Positions 32,601 to 44,960 of a stretch of DNA of 64,000 nt are shown piece by piece. The DNA comes from Hemileia vastatrix (taxonomy: Eukaryota; Basidiomycota; Pucciniomycetes; Pucciniales; Zaghouaniaceae): positions 5,737,501 through 5,801,500 of the forward strand of contig JASXTE010000011.1 in NCBI GenBank assembly GCA_030280995.1, given 5' to 3'. The notes below the pieces were generated by a model. That model did not search any database. It was not told the origin of the DNA and saw nothing but the letters and a program-made list of their open reading frames with translations. The position numbers and the translations under genes were made by a program. How positions within the stretch are numbered: position 1 is the stretch's first letter; each line of letters starts with the position of its first letter.

Positions 32601-33105
32601 TGCTCAAAGATGTATTGATAAAGCATTTGAATATGAAAAGAAGAGATGGGATAAATCCCATAAAGAATACACATTTAACAAGGGTGATGAAGTGTTGATA
32701 TCTACTGTCCATTTCAATCTACAAGGTAACAACAAATTAAAAGGTCCTTTTGTGGGACCATTTGTTGTTAAAAGAATGGTGGGAGATAATGCAGTAGAAG
32801 TTTTATTGTATTCTCCATATGATAGGAAACATCCTGTTTTTCCCATTTCTTTGCCTAAACCTTATACTTCCAACTGTGACTTATTTCCCAAAAAAAGGGG
32901 AAGACCTAAGAAATACCCTCAGGAAGTCATAGAGACTGCATAAATTGATAAAATTCTCAATGATAGAATTATCACTTCTGAAAGAGGTACTGAATAATTA
33001 TTGAGATATAAGAACAAATCATCTGAACATGATGCTTGGATACCTGAAAAAGAAATCTCAAATCTTCCTACTCTGTTAAAAAAGTATAAAAAGAAAAAAT
33101 CTTAG
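29618..33105 (+). pseudogene. Rest of pol of gypsy B (protease to chromodomain)
   Basis: It resumes exactly where the protease was cut (VVSEKALASVDKDY). Homologous to element A throughout: the protease/RT linker at 29693-29959, RT from 29975 to ~30790 (stops at ~30493 and ~30636; the YIDD motif has decayed to YSYD near 30664), RNase H (YTDASFIGLGAALHQ at ~31110), integrase zinc region with several stops (31560-31900), integrase core at 31888-32943 (ISDRDTKFTSEFW), GPF, AT-hook-like KKRGRPKK, and a chromodomain broken by stops at ~32941 and ~32995. The end of the frame is TAG at 33103-33105. Confidence 0.92.
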
Positions 33106-33137
33106 CATTTTTTTTTTTTTTTTTTTGAGTGAGGGAG

Positions 33138-34432
33138 TGTCAGCCAGGCTATACCAGGAGCCCAGTAAATGTGATGTAAATCTACTGGAACCAAAACAGG
33201 GTATAAACATATGATTATTATGTATATAAACCAATATTATATTGCATAATGAAATGATTTAAGTATTTTATTAAATATATATATAATAGGTATTATAGTA
33301 ATTTCATTATTATATAAATTATATATACAATTAAATTAAGCATAATAAATGTTATATTCTATAAATTTTGGCGAATTTTTATGTATTTAATAAATATAAA
33401 TTAATAATTAATAAATATAAACATATATTATAATTATAACTATAAAAATAACTTATAATGTAATTAAATTAATTAATTAAATTTATATATTAAATAAAAC
33501 CTTAAATATGTTATTAAACAATAATAATGGGCGCTTTTTTGATTCCTAATTGTGTCATAAAAGTATTAAACAAGTTAAAACACTTATTTAAATATATTAT
33601 TAATGTTTTATTCTAAAAATTAGTAATTTTGTTATAATAAGTATTTGCTTTAAATTAAATTAATTATTACACTAATAAAAGTAATTAAAATAATTAATTA
33701 TTCATGTTTTATACTAAATTAATTAATTACATTATTTTTCACGTGTTAAAATAAGTTATTTTTCATGTTTCAGTTAAATTGGTTATTATTTAAAAGATTA
33801 TAAGACATGTTTTAAATTAATTTAATTATTTTTATGTGTCTCAAACTTATTTGATTACTTACTAATTTTATGGTAACTTTTTGGGTTTAAATTGGTGGAT
33901 ATTTGGGCTCTAACTCATGTGTTTTAGTTAATGGTGTCATATTTCCCCTTACACTTACTCAAAATCAGTTATTTGTTATTATATTTTTATTATTCTTTGT
34001 ATATACTTTATTATGACGCTTCAGAGGGCCACTTGCCTATATAAAGGCCTTGGGTAACCCCCTGTAGCCTCACCACTTATTATACACTCAAACTTGAACA
34101 TATTTTTAATATAATACATTTATTACTATTTTTGTTAGTATTACAACTCTAATTAAAATTTTATATAAATAACTAAAGGTTTCTCTAAGTCTATTAATAA
34201 TAATAATTGTGAACCGCGCACTGATATATAGCTTACAAAATTTAAATATTATAAATTGAACCTCCCGTTGTGTCACTCCTCAAAAATGTGTAGTTGCATT
34301 TCTTTATTTTTAACTCTAATTTTCTTAAACTTATAAATCTAAATTTTTGTCAATTCTCTATTTTATTACTTCCACCTAGTTCCTTTTATTTCCTTCTCCT
34401 TTTTTCTCCTCCTTCTAGAAAACTGGCCAACA
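33138..34432 (+). repeat. 3' LTR of gypsy B
   Basis: It begins TGTCAGCCAGGCTATACC and ends CTAGAAAACTGGCCAACA. The core promoter TATATAAA is at 34038-34045. It holds the empty MITE site near 33213. The ATTCC duplication follows at 34433-34437. Confidence 0.92.
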
Positions 34433-34437
34433 ATTCC

Positions 34438-36108
34438 TATTAAAGAAATATTTATTTTAATTCATTTTATTATATTTGATCAGATTTTGCTTTATTTTAT
34501 TCTATCATACTATATAATACTGTATTATATTATATTTCATTTCATTTAACTTACTATTATTCTATTTATTTTATTTTATTTTATTTTTTTGTTTTATTTT
34601 AGTATATTTTATTCCCTTAAATCTTAATTTAATTTTTATTATCTTATCTTATTTTAAAACTTGATTTTACATGTGCTAATAACAGTCTTTGAATTATCAA
34701 AATGAGCTGGTGAGCTCTGATATAAACCCATATATCAGAGTTCACAACCCAATTTTATGCATGTGAACTCTGATTTACAGATTTACATCAGAGTTCACCA
34801 ACCATTTTTATGCATGTGCACTCTGATCTACAGCTGTACATCAGAGTACCACATCCAATTCTTTGCCTGTGAACTCTAATCTAAGGCCATGCATCAGAGT
34901 TCACCAGCCAATTTCAATCAAGTTAATGATTATACATGGCTATACAACAGCATCCATCAAATGTAATAAAATGAACTAAATGACATGAAGACTTATTATA
35001 GTATAATTGAATATAAAAAGATGGATAGATGAGTATAATAGCTAGAATTAAAAAAAGAAAAATTCAAATGGTATAAAATGAGATAAAACAAAAAAAATCA
35101 TTTTTAGATATTTTGAAAAGGAATGTAATAAAGTGCAATAAAATAAAATAATATAATATAATACATAACCAAACACAACTCAATATAATAAAATACAACA
35201 CAATACAATACAAATTAATTTGAGGTAATGAATTAAATTAAATGAGTTTATTAAAAAAATAAAAAAAAATCAATTTAAAAAATTACAGAATATAACATAA
35301 AATTAAATTAAACTGAAATTTTTTTTAAATATTTTATTCAATATAAATTTTAATATTTATGCGCAATTTAATTTTTTGTATGCATATTAATTATTTAATT
35401 TCATATAAATATTCAATATGAATATTGCATATAAATATTCAATATGAATATTGCATATTCATATTCAATATGATATCAAATATGAATTTTCATAGGCATA
35501 TTCAATACAAATTTTTTATGCTTAATTTCTTGGATGAATATTCATAATCATTTTCATTATATATATGAATTATCATTTACATTTACATACTTAATACCAC
35601 TCCACAAGTGAATATTCAATGTCATATTTTGTGACACAAAATAATGTTACATGACTAAAAAATTTCAAAAAGTGAATCAAAAAAATCAATTTATTATAGT
35701 TCACTGTAATGTGTAGTTTAGAAAATTCTGGTAATTTTTTTCAAACAATATTTAATATTTAAATATGATTTTTAATATGTTTCAATCTATTTTAAATACA
35801 TAATAAATTAGAGTAAAAATATCACTTGAAAAATTGAAAGTTTTAAATGAGTTTTCAGCTCCATCTTGAGCTTTAATTTAAAATACTGAGTCAAAATTAA
35901 GTGCTTAAGGTGTACAGTGTTTGGAATGATTACTGAAACTTTTTTCTTTTAGAATTTAAGATGAGCTCATTTCACTTTCATTATTTTACCAGAAAAGATT
36001 CAGCTAGGCTTGTACAATAGTTCAAGTTGGTTTTCAATAACATTTCAGTAAGAGTTCCATCAAATTTCAGACTGAGCTCCATCTGAGTTCCAACTGACTT
36101 AAAGTTAA
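34438..36108. other. Body of E-outer, right part
   Basis: A T-rich/A-rich stretch (TTTTATTTTATT-type runs) leads to the hairpin array at 34710-34921. A long AT-rich region with ATTCAATATGAATATT-type repeats near 35400-35480 follows. The last ~150 bases (CAGACTGAGCTCCATCTGAG and onward) match the right end of E1. No gene is seen. Confidence 0.5.
34710..34921 (+). repeat. Four tandem 53-bp hairpin units in E-outer
   Basis: Units start at 34710, 34763, 34816 and 34869, an exact 53-base period. Each is GTGAACTCTGAT, 12 variable bases, ATCAGAGTTCAC, then a 17-base linker (often ...TTTTATGCAT). The two 12-base arms are reverse complements in unit 2 and nearly so in the others. The arm resembles those of the single hairpins in E1 (5571) and E47 (62647). 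It probably arose by tandem amplification of the E central hairpin. Confidence 0.85.
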
Positions 36109-36126
36109 GGACTGGCTAGCAAGTCA
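36109..36126. other. Decayed subterminal palindrome, E-outer right TIR
   Basis: GGACTGGCTAGCAAGTCA, two changes from the E1 palindrome, 20 bases from the E-outer right end. Confidence 0.7.
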
Positions 36127-36146
36127 CCCCCAAATATTTTGTGGTG

Positions 36147-36821
36147 TAAAGGCTTTAAAATATATTTTTATATGTTGATAATTGTTTTATAATGTTTATT
36201 TGAGTTTTAGTAAGTAAGTGATGTCCAATAACCTGTCAAATCCTCCCTTACTTATACCAAAATCTACTGGAGTGCACAGACCTTCAATCCAGATGATGTC
36301 AGTGCTATTCCTGAAAATTATAGCACTGTGATGGCTCATCACCTCCCCATGGTGTCCACTTCAAGCAGTTTCAACACTCAGACCTCCAGTATGGCTACTC
36401 CATCACAACTAATGATATTATACACCCATACCATAAGCAGAGAAAACAAATGAATGTGGATACCATAAAGAAACAGGTTAAATAACTCATCCAAAGAGAA
36501 TGAAAAGAAATATAAAGCATATAATGGAACCAAATCAACTTTCCAAGCCCCTGATAACATCCACTAGCATCCACATTAACCCAGTTATCATATCACAACC
36601 CATAAATTTATGAAACTCTATTAAAGGAAGCAGATTAAGTTGTCCAAACTGGAGATATGCACCTGAAAAAGGTGCATATACTTGTGTAGGCATAGTGATT
36701 CCATTGAATATGTCCATATGACCTTAAATAAGCAGAAAAATAAAGCCTATAGGCTATTTAAAGGGTTATACACACATATAGGCCTATATATACATATTAT
36801 AAGTGCATATTTCACAGAATA
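36147..36821 (-). repeat. R repeat, segment 2
   Basis: It continues R after E-outer, starting TAAAGGCTTTAAAATATAT (12402 onward in copy 2) and running to TTTCACAGAATA, where gypsy D was inserted with duplication of GAATA. Minus-strand frames here are shadows of a repeat, not genes. Confidence 0.7.
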
Positions 36822-38309
36822 TGTCAGCCTGGATATCCACAGCACTGAGTAAAAAAGACTTATAAATTATGTTAAACACATGGACTATACATGGGAACAA
36901 TAAATAAAAGTACACAAGTTGTATACATAAGTAAAAATTATGATAAAATACAATATATGCCATTATAACACCTTACATACACACATATATCTACCTTTTA
37001 TAAGTCTTATTTACTTAATACTAAGTTGGAATATGTTAGTGTAATCCTAAGAACCTTAAATATAAGGCTACATAATTATTAAGTAGACTCAAAGCTGTTG
37101 TTTTCATTGTTTTATGTGAAAAACAAGAAATGCACTTTAAATCACTTAAATGTTGACTATATGCACTACAAGTTTAATAATATTAAAAATTCACTTTGAA
37201 AGATGAATTTTTCTTAATTAGGACTATTTATTTGGCTACTCAAATGCATAAAAATAACACTTTTTTATTTTGGTGGTCTTTATGCCAGAAATGGCTTCCG
37301 TGTACTGGCCACATACTGCCTGCATTTTTCCTGTGTGAATAGCTTCATTTTTATCAAAGTTAGATTTTTCTCACTATAATTACCCCACATTCTATTCCCA
37401 CAGTGGAAAAACATGCTAAAATAGGCTAAAGGCCCTTATTTAGTGTCCTAATTCAATTATAAGTGCATTGACCTTATTATATGCACTAATCTCATAAATA
37501 ACCTCAATCTTGGTACCTTTAATTAGCTACCACGCTTAAATTTTCCTAAATTAGTCAATGATTTACCAGTTAAAGCACCTTCCAAGGACTTCATGTAGTT
37601 ACCCCACATCTCAAACCCTTTTTTGGTTTTTAAGTGGTTTCTCAGTCAATATTGGTTATTTTTGGTTGGGAATTTCACATAGTTTATTGTCATAATTAGC
37701 CCCTTCATTTCTACTGTAAATCCCCCTTAATATTGTGTAATATTTAGTCTCATTATTTCTCTTTTTAGTCTTTTATTTAAGGTATTACGCACATACACTT
37801 TTTTTTGCTTATTCTTTATTTTTAATGGATTATCCCTCTTATTACATGATTTTGGTGCGTGATATCATTCTAGCTATGTTACTTATCACTTTTTACGTAT
37901 TTGACAGGTGTATTAGCTGGAATGAGGCATCATTATCCATTTATAGAGCTGGTAAATCAAGGGGTTCATTGGAAGAATTATTGGGTATAAAAGGAGGGGG
38001 TTTTGGTCTTGTTTTCTACATTCTTTATCATTACAGTCAAATATATTACCAATACAGTTACAATACATATCAATATTACTTATAAAGTCTTTGAATAGTA
38101 TCTGAATTATTACATCTATTTTTCTACCAACTATAATATTGTAAGCAATATATAATTAGTGAGATTTAAATTACTGAGACCCTTATATTGAGTTACATTT
38201 TAATACTTATTGGATTTGTACTACACTATTCATATAGGACCATAAAAATCTTCAAGAAAACTGACTGTTCAAGCTAGTTCACGTCTCTGTACTTGATCTC
38301 AGCCTGATA
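36822..38309 (+). repeat. 5' LTR of gypsy D
   Basis: It runs from TGTCAGCCTGGATATCC to GATCTCAGCCTGATA (terminal CA decayed to TA), 1488 bp. The core promoter TATAAAAG is at 37986-37993, followed by GAGGGGG. It contains the empty MITE site GAATTATTACAT near 38104. Confidence 0.9.
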
Positions 38310-39106
38310 ATTGGGGAACTTTCCCTCCCCAAGAATTCTGTTGGCTATCTTCCAGTAAGTAAAATTCAAAAAGAGGCTACAAGTAAATAAAATCCCTATA
38401 TAAATATTTGGATAATTACAAAAGCTTGAGGTCACTTATATAGTGATTTCAGATAAAGAAACCTGTTATATAATCAAATTGTGATATTGAATCAACAATT
38501 TTACCACTAATTTAACATAAAAATTGTTCCTAGTGGGAGCCTGTCAATAGACCAATTAATTTTGTGATCTTTGCAGATAAGAAACCAGATAATAAAAACT
38601 GATTAATTGTTTATTTTGAAAAAGACTTTAAATCCCTTTTTCTTGTTTTGAAAAACTCATTTAATATTTAGAAAGAATATTACTGACAAATTTCCTCTTT
38701 TAAATATAAAAACACAGCAACATATTGTAGACCAGTTATATAAAGTGACCACATAAAAGCATATTGGCCTTTTAGCACTTATAAATTCACTTAATACCTA
38801 CAAGTGAGAAATTAAATTTTCTTCAGTAGTATTAATGAATACTGATAAAATTCCCTTTTTTGAAATTTTAATATCTCAAATTTCAATTTTTGATTTAAAT
38901 TCCATGTAAAAATGTGTGACAACAACAATGACAATGTAAGTAATAAGGCAAAGCCTTATAACTTAAGACCTAGAGCTGAAAGACCTGTTACAGGATGTTT
39001 TAATGGAGGGCTAGGATTATCCCACCAACAGTAACACTCCACAGATGTCTCTGGAGGAAAGGGAAAGAATTTTAAAAAAGTATCAATAAAGAAAACATAA
39101 AATACT
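38310..39106 (+). promoter_or_regulatory. Primer site and leader of gypsy D
   Basis: ATTGGGGAACTTTCC follows the LTR, like the primer sites of A-C in its first seven bases. A GTAAGT is at 38355-38360. The rest is AT-rich leader without coding signal; the original gag start is not clear. Confidence 0.45.
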
Positions 39107-39460
39107 TTGCAAGAACAAATTTACTCCCTATCCACTCTTCTAAGCACCCTAACAATAAGAGTCAAAAATATAGTAGACCAGATGAACAATCTGGAGAAAA
39201 GAGCCACACAGGGTTTTATAGAAGTCAACCAAGCTCTAGTGGGACTAAAGGCTAAACCAACAACTTTTGTATCAAACAATTCCACAGTGACAACAGCAAC
39301 ACCCCCAGTCCAAGAAGAGGATCATAATATCATAGTCAGAGAATGGAAGTGGGACTGGTATGCCAAAAATTACAACAACCCTCCACAGCAGGGATCCAGC
39401 AGTCACCCTTACAGGGGAAAGGCAAAAAGAGGCAGGGGAAATGGAATAAGACCTTGGTAA
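39107..39460 (+). pseudogene. Overlapping frame of gypsy D (ovORF relative)
   Basis: A 117-codon frame, +1 relative to the gag frame seen at 39343 onward. It has a helical heptad-like N-terminal half (LSTLTIRVKNIVDQMNNLEK), then VREWKWDWYAKNYNN, a shortened Gln/Ser spacer, HPYRGKAKRGRG, and IRPW-stop. The W-K-W-D, H-P-Y and final Pro-Trp-stop match the frames of A, B and C. It is open over its whole visible length, although the rest of the element is decayed. Confidence 0.5.
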
Positions 39461-41140
39461 GTCATCCATATTTTCATGATCAATTATATGATACTAAAAA
39501 TAAATTACTTATAGAAATGAGATTGAAAGAGAGTTTCTGGATATAATTGATAAAGATTTAAAAAATTACTCATTTGAAAATAACATGTTAAACTTGTCTT
39601 TACATGATGACAATGTACATAGTTTTATTGATCACCAGGATAATACTACTTATATTAAAATGAAACCAAATGAAATAAATCTTGAGCCTAATGATGAGTC
39701 TTCTGAGTTGAACATGGAAAATTTTTAATATTTTTTAAAAGAAAATTCAATGGAATAAAAAATCATTAGAAAATTGTTATTAAGGATTGAAAATTTGAAG
39801 AATTCTTAATAGAGTCAAACAATAATACAAAAAGTGTATTACTAAACCTCACACAATCATTGAGTTACAACCAATAGATTAAAAATCATTGAAAATTAAA
39901 ATAAGGAATTAATAAATGACAATAAATGATTAAACTCTGAGATTAAGAATTTAAAAGATAAATTAGAAAATTCTCAGAAAATTATGGCTACCATAGAGGG
40001 ACTTGTAAAATTGTCTTTTTCAAATGTGAATGATACTTTAACTCATGTGCCTGTAATAAAGGATAGGTCACAAAGAGTTGAAATTGAAATAGCTAACATT
40101 TTGAAAAATACTGATAAAGTAAAGAACAACACCTCCTATATGGAAAGAATACCAGTATATATGAAACACTCAGATGATAAACCAATTATTGAGCATGAAA
40201 ATAGTGTTGTAGGATCTGAGAATATAAAATAAGTAAAGGATAAAATAAATGATCATATTTCCAATGTAAGTGAATTACTTAATATTCCTCAGGTTAGAGA
40301 TGCAAAAACTAACCAAAAGTGCTGGCCTAAGTTAGATCAGTACCCTTCTTTTGATGGGGATTCAAAGTCTGACTGGCAAAAATTCATTTGGAGAATTGAT
40401 AACTTAAAATTTTCATACAAATTACCTGATGAAGGAATTACATCAAAATTTATATATTTATTTACAGATGTTGCCTTATTATGGTTTAAATCTGTATTGA
40501 GTGAGGGAATCAAGTACTCCTTGAATGAATGGAAGGCACTAATTAAAAGGCAATTTGGTGGCCCAAAATTTAGAATCACTCAACAAAGATTTTATGAGAA
40601 AGCCAGATAGAATCCAGATTCTGGAGATAAACACATGGTATTTTTAATTAATTTAATAAAAATCATGAAAGCCATGGATCCAAAAATGGATTATGATGAG
40701 TGGAAAGAAAAAATAATATATAAATTGCCTATATCAGTCAGAGACATTACTGTAGCTAGAACTGAAACTATCAGAGATAATTCTGGGTTTTGTAATATAT
40801 GTAATGAAATATTATTGAACCACAAAAATGAAACCAAATATAATAAATACAAGCAAAATGTTGAGGTAGTAAAACCTACTACAAATAAGTTACCAGTGGA
40901 GAAGAAAAAACCTTTAGCTCCCCTTGTCTCTAAGAGACAAGAAAGTAACACTTGATACAAATGTAATGAACCTTGGGCTAAAGGTCATACTTGTAAGAAA
41001 AGAATAAATGTTATTAAAAACTCACAAGATTATAAACCAAGTAATCATGAAGATGAAAAGGAGGAATCTAGTGAGGATTGTAAAAGTAAAATTTCTTACA
41101 GTGATGACAAAAATGAGATACATGTATTAGAACAGTATAT
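39343..41140 (+). pseudogene. Broken gag of gypsy D
   Basis: The gag frame appears at 39343 (MEVGLVCQKL, compare MEMGLSNESL in A), then runs through many stops. Recognisable capsid sequence lies at 40320-40620 (CWPKLDQYPSFDGDSKSDWQ) and 40635-40955 (IMKAMDPKMDYDEWKEKIIYKLP). A zinc knuckle remnant around 40955-40990 has its first Cys position changed to a stop. Confidence 0.85.
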
Positions 41141-41141
41141 T

Positions 41142-44100
41142 ATGTTCTTGAATGATGCAATAATTCATACAGATACATCTTTAACTTCCATTGAGGATGC
41201 TGAAATCATTGAAGATGTAACTCATGATACTTACAAAATCACACCTATAAGAGCACCTTTTATTATGTGTGGAAAAGAAATGAAATCCAGTCTTGACACT
41301 GGGGCTTCTGGGAGTTTAGTTTCTATTAATAAATTAATGAAACTTGATAGTAATTATAAGGAAAAACTGGAACCTGAACAGACAAAGAACTTGAGGGGTT
41401 TTGGTTCAGTATTACATCAAATTGGCAAATACAAAACTTCTGTATTCTTTAAATATAATAATGGATATGTAAGAGCAGTATGTAAATTTGTAGTAATGGA
41501 TAATAATAATTGTAGTGATTTGTTTATTATTGGAAATGACTTATTGACCAAATTTAGAATCAAAATAGTTCTTGTAAATAGTTGCTTCACTATAGGTGCA
41601 AATGGGAAAAGAAAATTCAAGATTTTCTCTGAAAATTCAGTTTATTCCATTTCTCCTAAAGAAAAACAACTGCAAGGAGGAAGAAATACCTCTGAAGTGG
41701 TAGAATTAAAAAATGAAATCCAAAAAGACTCTTTCAGTTCTCAACTCTCAAAAATTGAAGAAAACAATCTTTTGAGATTGATAAAATCTTATCCTATGTC
41801 ATTTTCTCATGGTTCAAATGAAATAGGATTGGTCAAAGACCATGAGATTAAAATCTCTTTAAGTTTTGATTTGGATAATATTCCTGGCAGATTGAAAATT
41901 AAACCTTACCCAGCTTCTCCTGTAAAAAGGAAAGACATCAAAGACAGCATTAAAATGTTGTTAGAAATGGGTATCATTGAAAAAGTAGGCCTAACAACCA
42001 ATTATTGTGTCATTTCACCAGTTTTAATCTCTTATGAAAAAGATAAGGCAAGATTATGTAGTGATTACAGAGCTCTGAATACATTCACTGTAGATGATAT
42101 TTACCCTCTACAAAGAATAGCTTCTATCCATTCTACCTTACAAGGTGCAAAACATATTTCCCTTCTGGATGGAAACAAAGGTTACCACCAGATTCCTGTG
42201 GAAATGAATTCTCAGAATTTCTTAATCATAACCACACAAATGGGGATATATAAATATGTGAGAATTCCTTTGGCCCAAAGAATGCCCCTTCAGTCTTCCA
42301 AAATTGATTGATAGTATTTTTCATCAAAAAATTGTTGAAGGATGGCTTTTAGTTTATATTGATGACATCATAGTGTTTTCAAAAACATATGATGAAAATT
42401 TTAATCACCTGAAAAGAGTATTTCAAAAGATGGTTGAAATTAATTTGAAAATTACATTAAAGAAATTTAAGTTTGGGTTTAAATCCATGAAAGTACTTGG
42501 ACATGTTGTATCTGGATTACAAATTTGTGTTGACCAGAATAAAGTGGCAGCATTAAAAAACATTATTATAACCAAAAATGTGAAAGTTGTATAAAGTTTT
42601 CTAGGTAAGTGTGGATATTATAGGCAGAATATAAGAAACTACCAATCCATTGAAGCTCCTTTAACAACATTAATCAGGAAAAATTAGGCTTTCATTTGGA
42701 ATAATGAAATACGACATGCTTTTGATAAATTAAAGGAATTTTTAATGTCAGCTCCAATATTGGGACTGCCAGATTTCAACCTCCCTTTTATCTTGTATAC
42801 TGATGCAAGCTTTACAGGGTTAGGTGCTGCTTTACAGCAAAAACAGATAATAAATGGTAAATTATCTGAAGTATTTATCTGTTATGTATCCAGAACCTTA
42901 AGAAAGATATAATTAAGGTATGGTGCCACCCAACTGGAATTTTTAGCCATTATGTAGGCCCTGGAGAAACTTCATTACTATCTGGAAGACCAGAATTTTG
43001 AATTAATAACTGATTTCAGTGCAGTAAAATCATTACTAAATATGAAAACTCCTAATAGGCACATGTTTAGATGGAAACTAGCTGTACAAGAATAACAGAA
43101 GATTAATATAAATCACTCATAGAGCAGGGAAATTGCATTCTAATGTGAATTTATTATCCAGAAGCCCTTTTCCAAATGATACTCACAGCCCAGCTTATGT
43201 ACCTGAAAATGAGGTAATACATATATTTGGGATCTATATAGTGGATTTAGAGGAAGAATTTATGCAAACTATATCAGAAATTTATTCATCTGATAAAGAT
43301 TTGTCTAAATTATCTACAATTTCAAATGATCCAACAAATGCATCTATGAGTGCATTAATTAAAACCTTACCTCCAAAGTATAAAAATGAATTGGAAAAAG
43401 GTAAACTATCAATTGAAGATGGATACATATATTCCATAAAAATGCTAATTAAAGTAATAGTTATACCACCTTTTATGAAAAAGTTAATTTTAAGTACTTG
43501 CCATGATGATATCTTAGTGGGTAATTTTGATTTTAAAAAAACATTAACTAGAGTTAAGAATACAGCCTGGTGGATAAACATGAAAGAAGATGTGCAAAAA
43601 TACATAGAGACATGTGACTCTTGTCAGAAATCTAAAAAACTGACTGGGAAGAGAGCTGGGTTGTTACAACAAATAGAGTAGCCTAAAGCTCCATGGGAAA
43701 TTATAAAAATGAAATTTTTTACTTGTTTGCTATTAACAGGAAAAGAAAGTTTCAATTCTTGCTGGGTAATTGTGGATAGACTAACAGAAATGTGTAAATT
43801 TATCCCTACCCATAAAGAGGTATCTGAAAAAGACTTGGCATTACTATGGTGGACTAAAATGATGAATACTTCTGGGTTCCCCAAAGCCATAATCTCTGAC
43901 AGAGACCCTAAACTAACTTCAGAGTTTGGGACATCTTTGATGGAAGTATCAAGTTGTCAATTGAAATTATCTACAGCACACTATCCAAAAACTGATGGGC
44001 TGGCTGAGAGAATGATACAAACTCTGGAAGATATGATCAGAAGATATTGTGCCTTTGGATTAGAATACAAAGACATTGAGAAATTCACACATGACTGGGT

Positions 44101-44791
44101 AAAATTAATTCCTGGCCTTGAATTTGCTTATAATAGCGCAAATAATTCTTTAACAGAGAAAAAACCATTTGAACTCTGGCTAGAATATGTACCAAATACT
44201 CCAGTGAATCATTTAAATATATTACCAAAATTAGACATACACCCTGGTACTAAATCCTTTATTCATATGCAACAAATAGGTAGGAAGCATGCAGAAGAAT
44301 GCATCCAACAAGCATTTTAATATTAAAAGAAAAGGTGGAATAAATCTCATAAAGAATTTGAATTCAAAAAAGGAGATGAAGTCCTAATTTCAACACTACA
44401 TTTTAAATCTCAAGGTAATGTTAAATTAAAAGATCCCTTTTTAGGACCTTTTTTAGTCAAAAAAAGGGTAGGGAATAACTCTGTGGAAGGCATATTATAT
44501 GCCCCATATGATAGGAAACATCCAGTTTTCCCTATCTCATTATTAAAAACTTACCATGAAAATGATCCTGACTTATTTTTAAAAAGAAGAAGAAGGCCTA
44601 AAAAACAACCTGAAGAAATTGTGGAAAAAGAAGAGATTGAAAAAATACTCAAGAAAAGAATCCTTACCAAAGAGAAAGGAACTTAGTATTTATTAAGATT
44701 GAAGGGAATGTCATATGAATTTGATAAATGGATACCTGAAAAAGAAATTTCAAATCTATCCTCCCTTCTTAAAGAATTTAAACAGAAATAA
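41142..44791 (+). pseudogene. Broken pol of gypsy D
   Basis: The protease is intact locally (LDTGASGSLVS at ~41294), followed in frame by most of RT to 42285 (SLLDGNKGYHQIPV). A frameshift at about 42280-42300 precedes YIDDIIVFS at ~42355. RNase H (YTDASFTGLGAALQQ) lies near 42800 with stops around it, the integrase zinc region at 43133-43681, the core at 43709-44320 (ISDRDPKLTSEF, the active-site Asp of MDF changed), and the C-terminus with GPF, a Lys/Arg-rich AT-hook relic and the chromodomain ending at 44791. Confidence 0.9.
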
Positions 44792-44960
44792 TATTCTGTT
44801 CAGCCAGATGAGAGGTTAAGAACCAGTACTAATAATATATTATTATTTTTTTTTCTTTAAAGAATTAATTTTTAATGCAACAGAATTTTTTGATACCCGA
44901 AAAAAATTTTAAAAAAATGTATACCTTATCATTTTTTATTGTTTTTTTTGGGTGGGCAAG

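Larger units (their letters stand above)
15745..34432 (+). mobile_element. Gypsy B: old chromovirus, split by gypsy A
   Basis: It is a complete but decayed LTR retrotransposon. LTRs lie at 15745-17215 and 33138-34432, and the 5-bp TSD ATTCC at 15740-15744 and 34433-34437. The internal order is primer site and leader, gag (17762 on), protease (20340 on), then after the nested element A the rest of pol to 33105, and the GAGTGAGGGAG purine tract. Many stop codons interrupt the frames. A MITE has entered the 5' LTR only, so it arrived after B. Removing A (20445-29617 plus one TGTAG) restores the protease reading GAGG-S-V-V-S-E-K-A-L. Confidence 0.93.
5122..36146 (+). mobile_element. E-outer: large TIR element, non-coding, filled with nested insertions
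   Basis: The left end CACCACACAAT (5122-5132) resumes at 6023 after a nested element. The right end is ...AAATATTTTGTGGTG at 36146. TAA flanks both sides (5119-5121, 36147-36149). The uninterrupted R copy at 12404 reads TTTATAAAGGC across the site, which is the expected empty site. Internal order agrees with E1: left TIR with palindrome, polypurine tract (about 14050-14420), hairpins of the GTGAACTCTGAT type (34710-34921), right TIR. Without nested insertions it would be roughly 4.5 kb and carries no coding sequence I can see. A 3-bp TSD and CAC ends recall CACTA-type DNA transposons, but the class is inference. Confidence 0.65.

Noticed and set aside
34710..34921. Regular palindromic repeats resembling a CRISPR array
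   Set aside because: The repeat arms pair with each other across a 12-base centre inside each unit, there are only four units, the linkers are similar to each other, and the setting is eukaryotic transposon sequence without cas genes.
36378..36717. Minus-strand frames in R (also 12393-12596)
   Set aside because: Short, not conserved between the two R copies, inside an LTR-like repeat.
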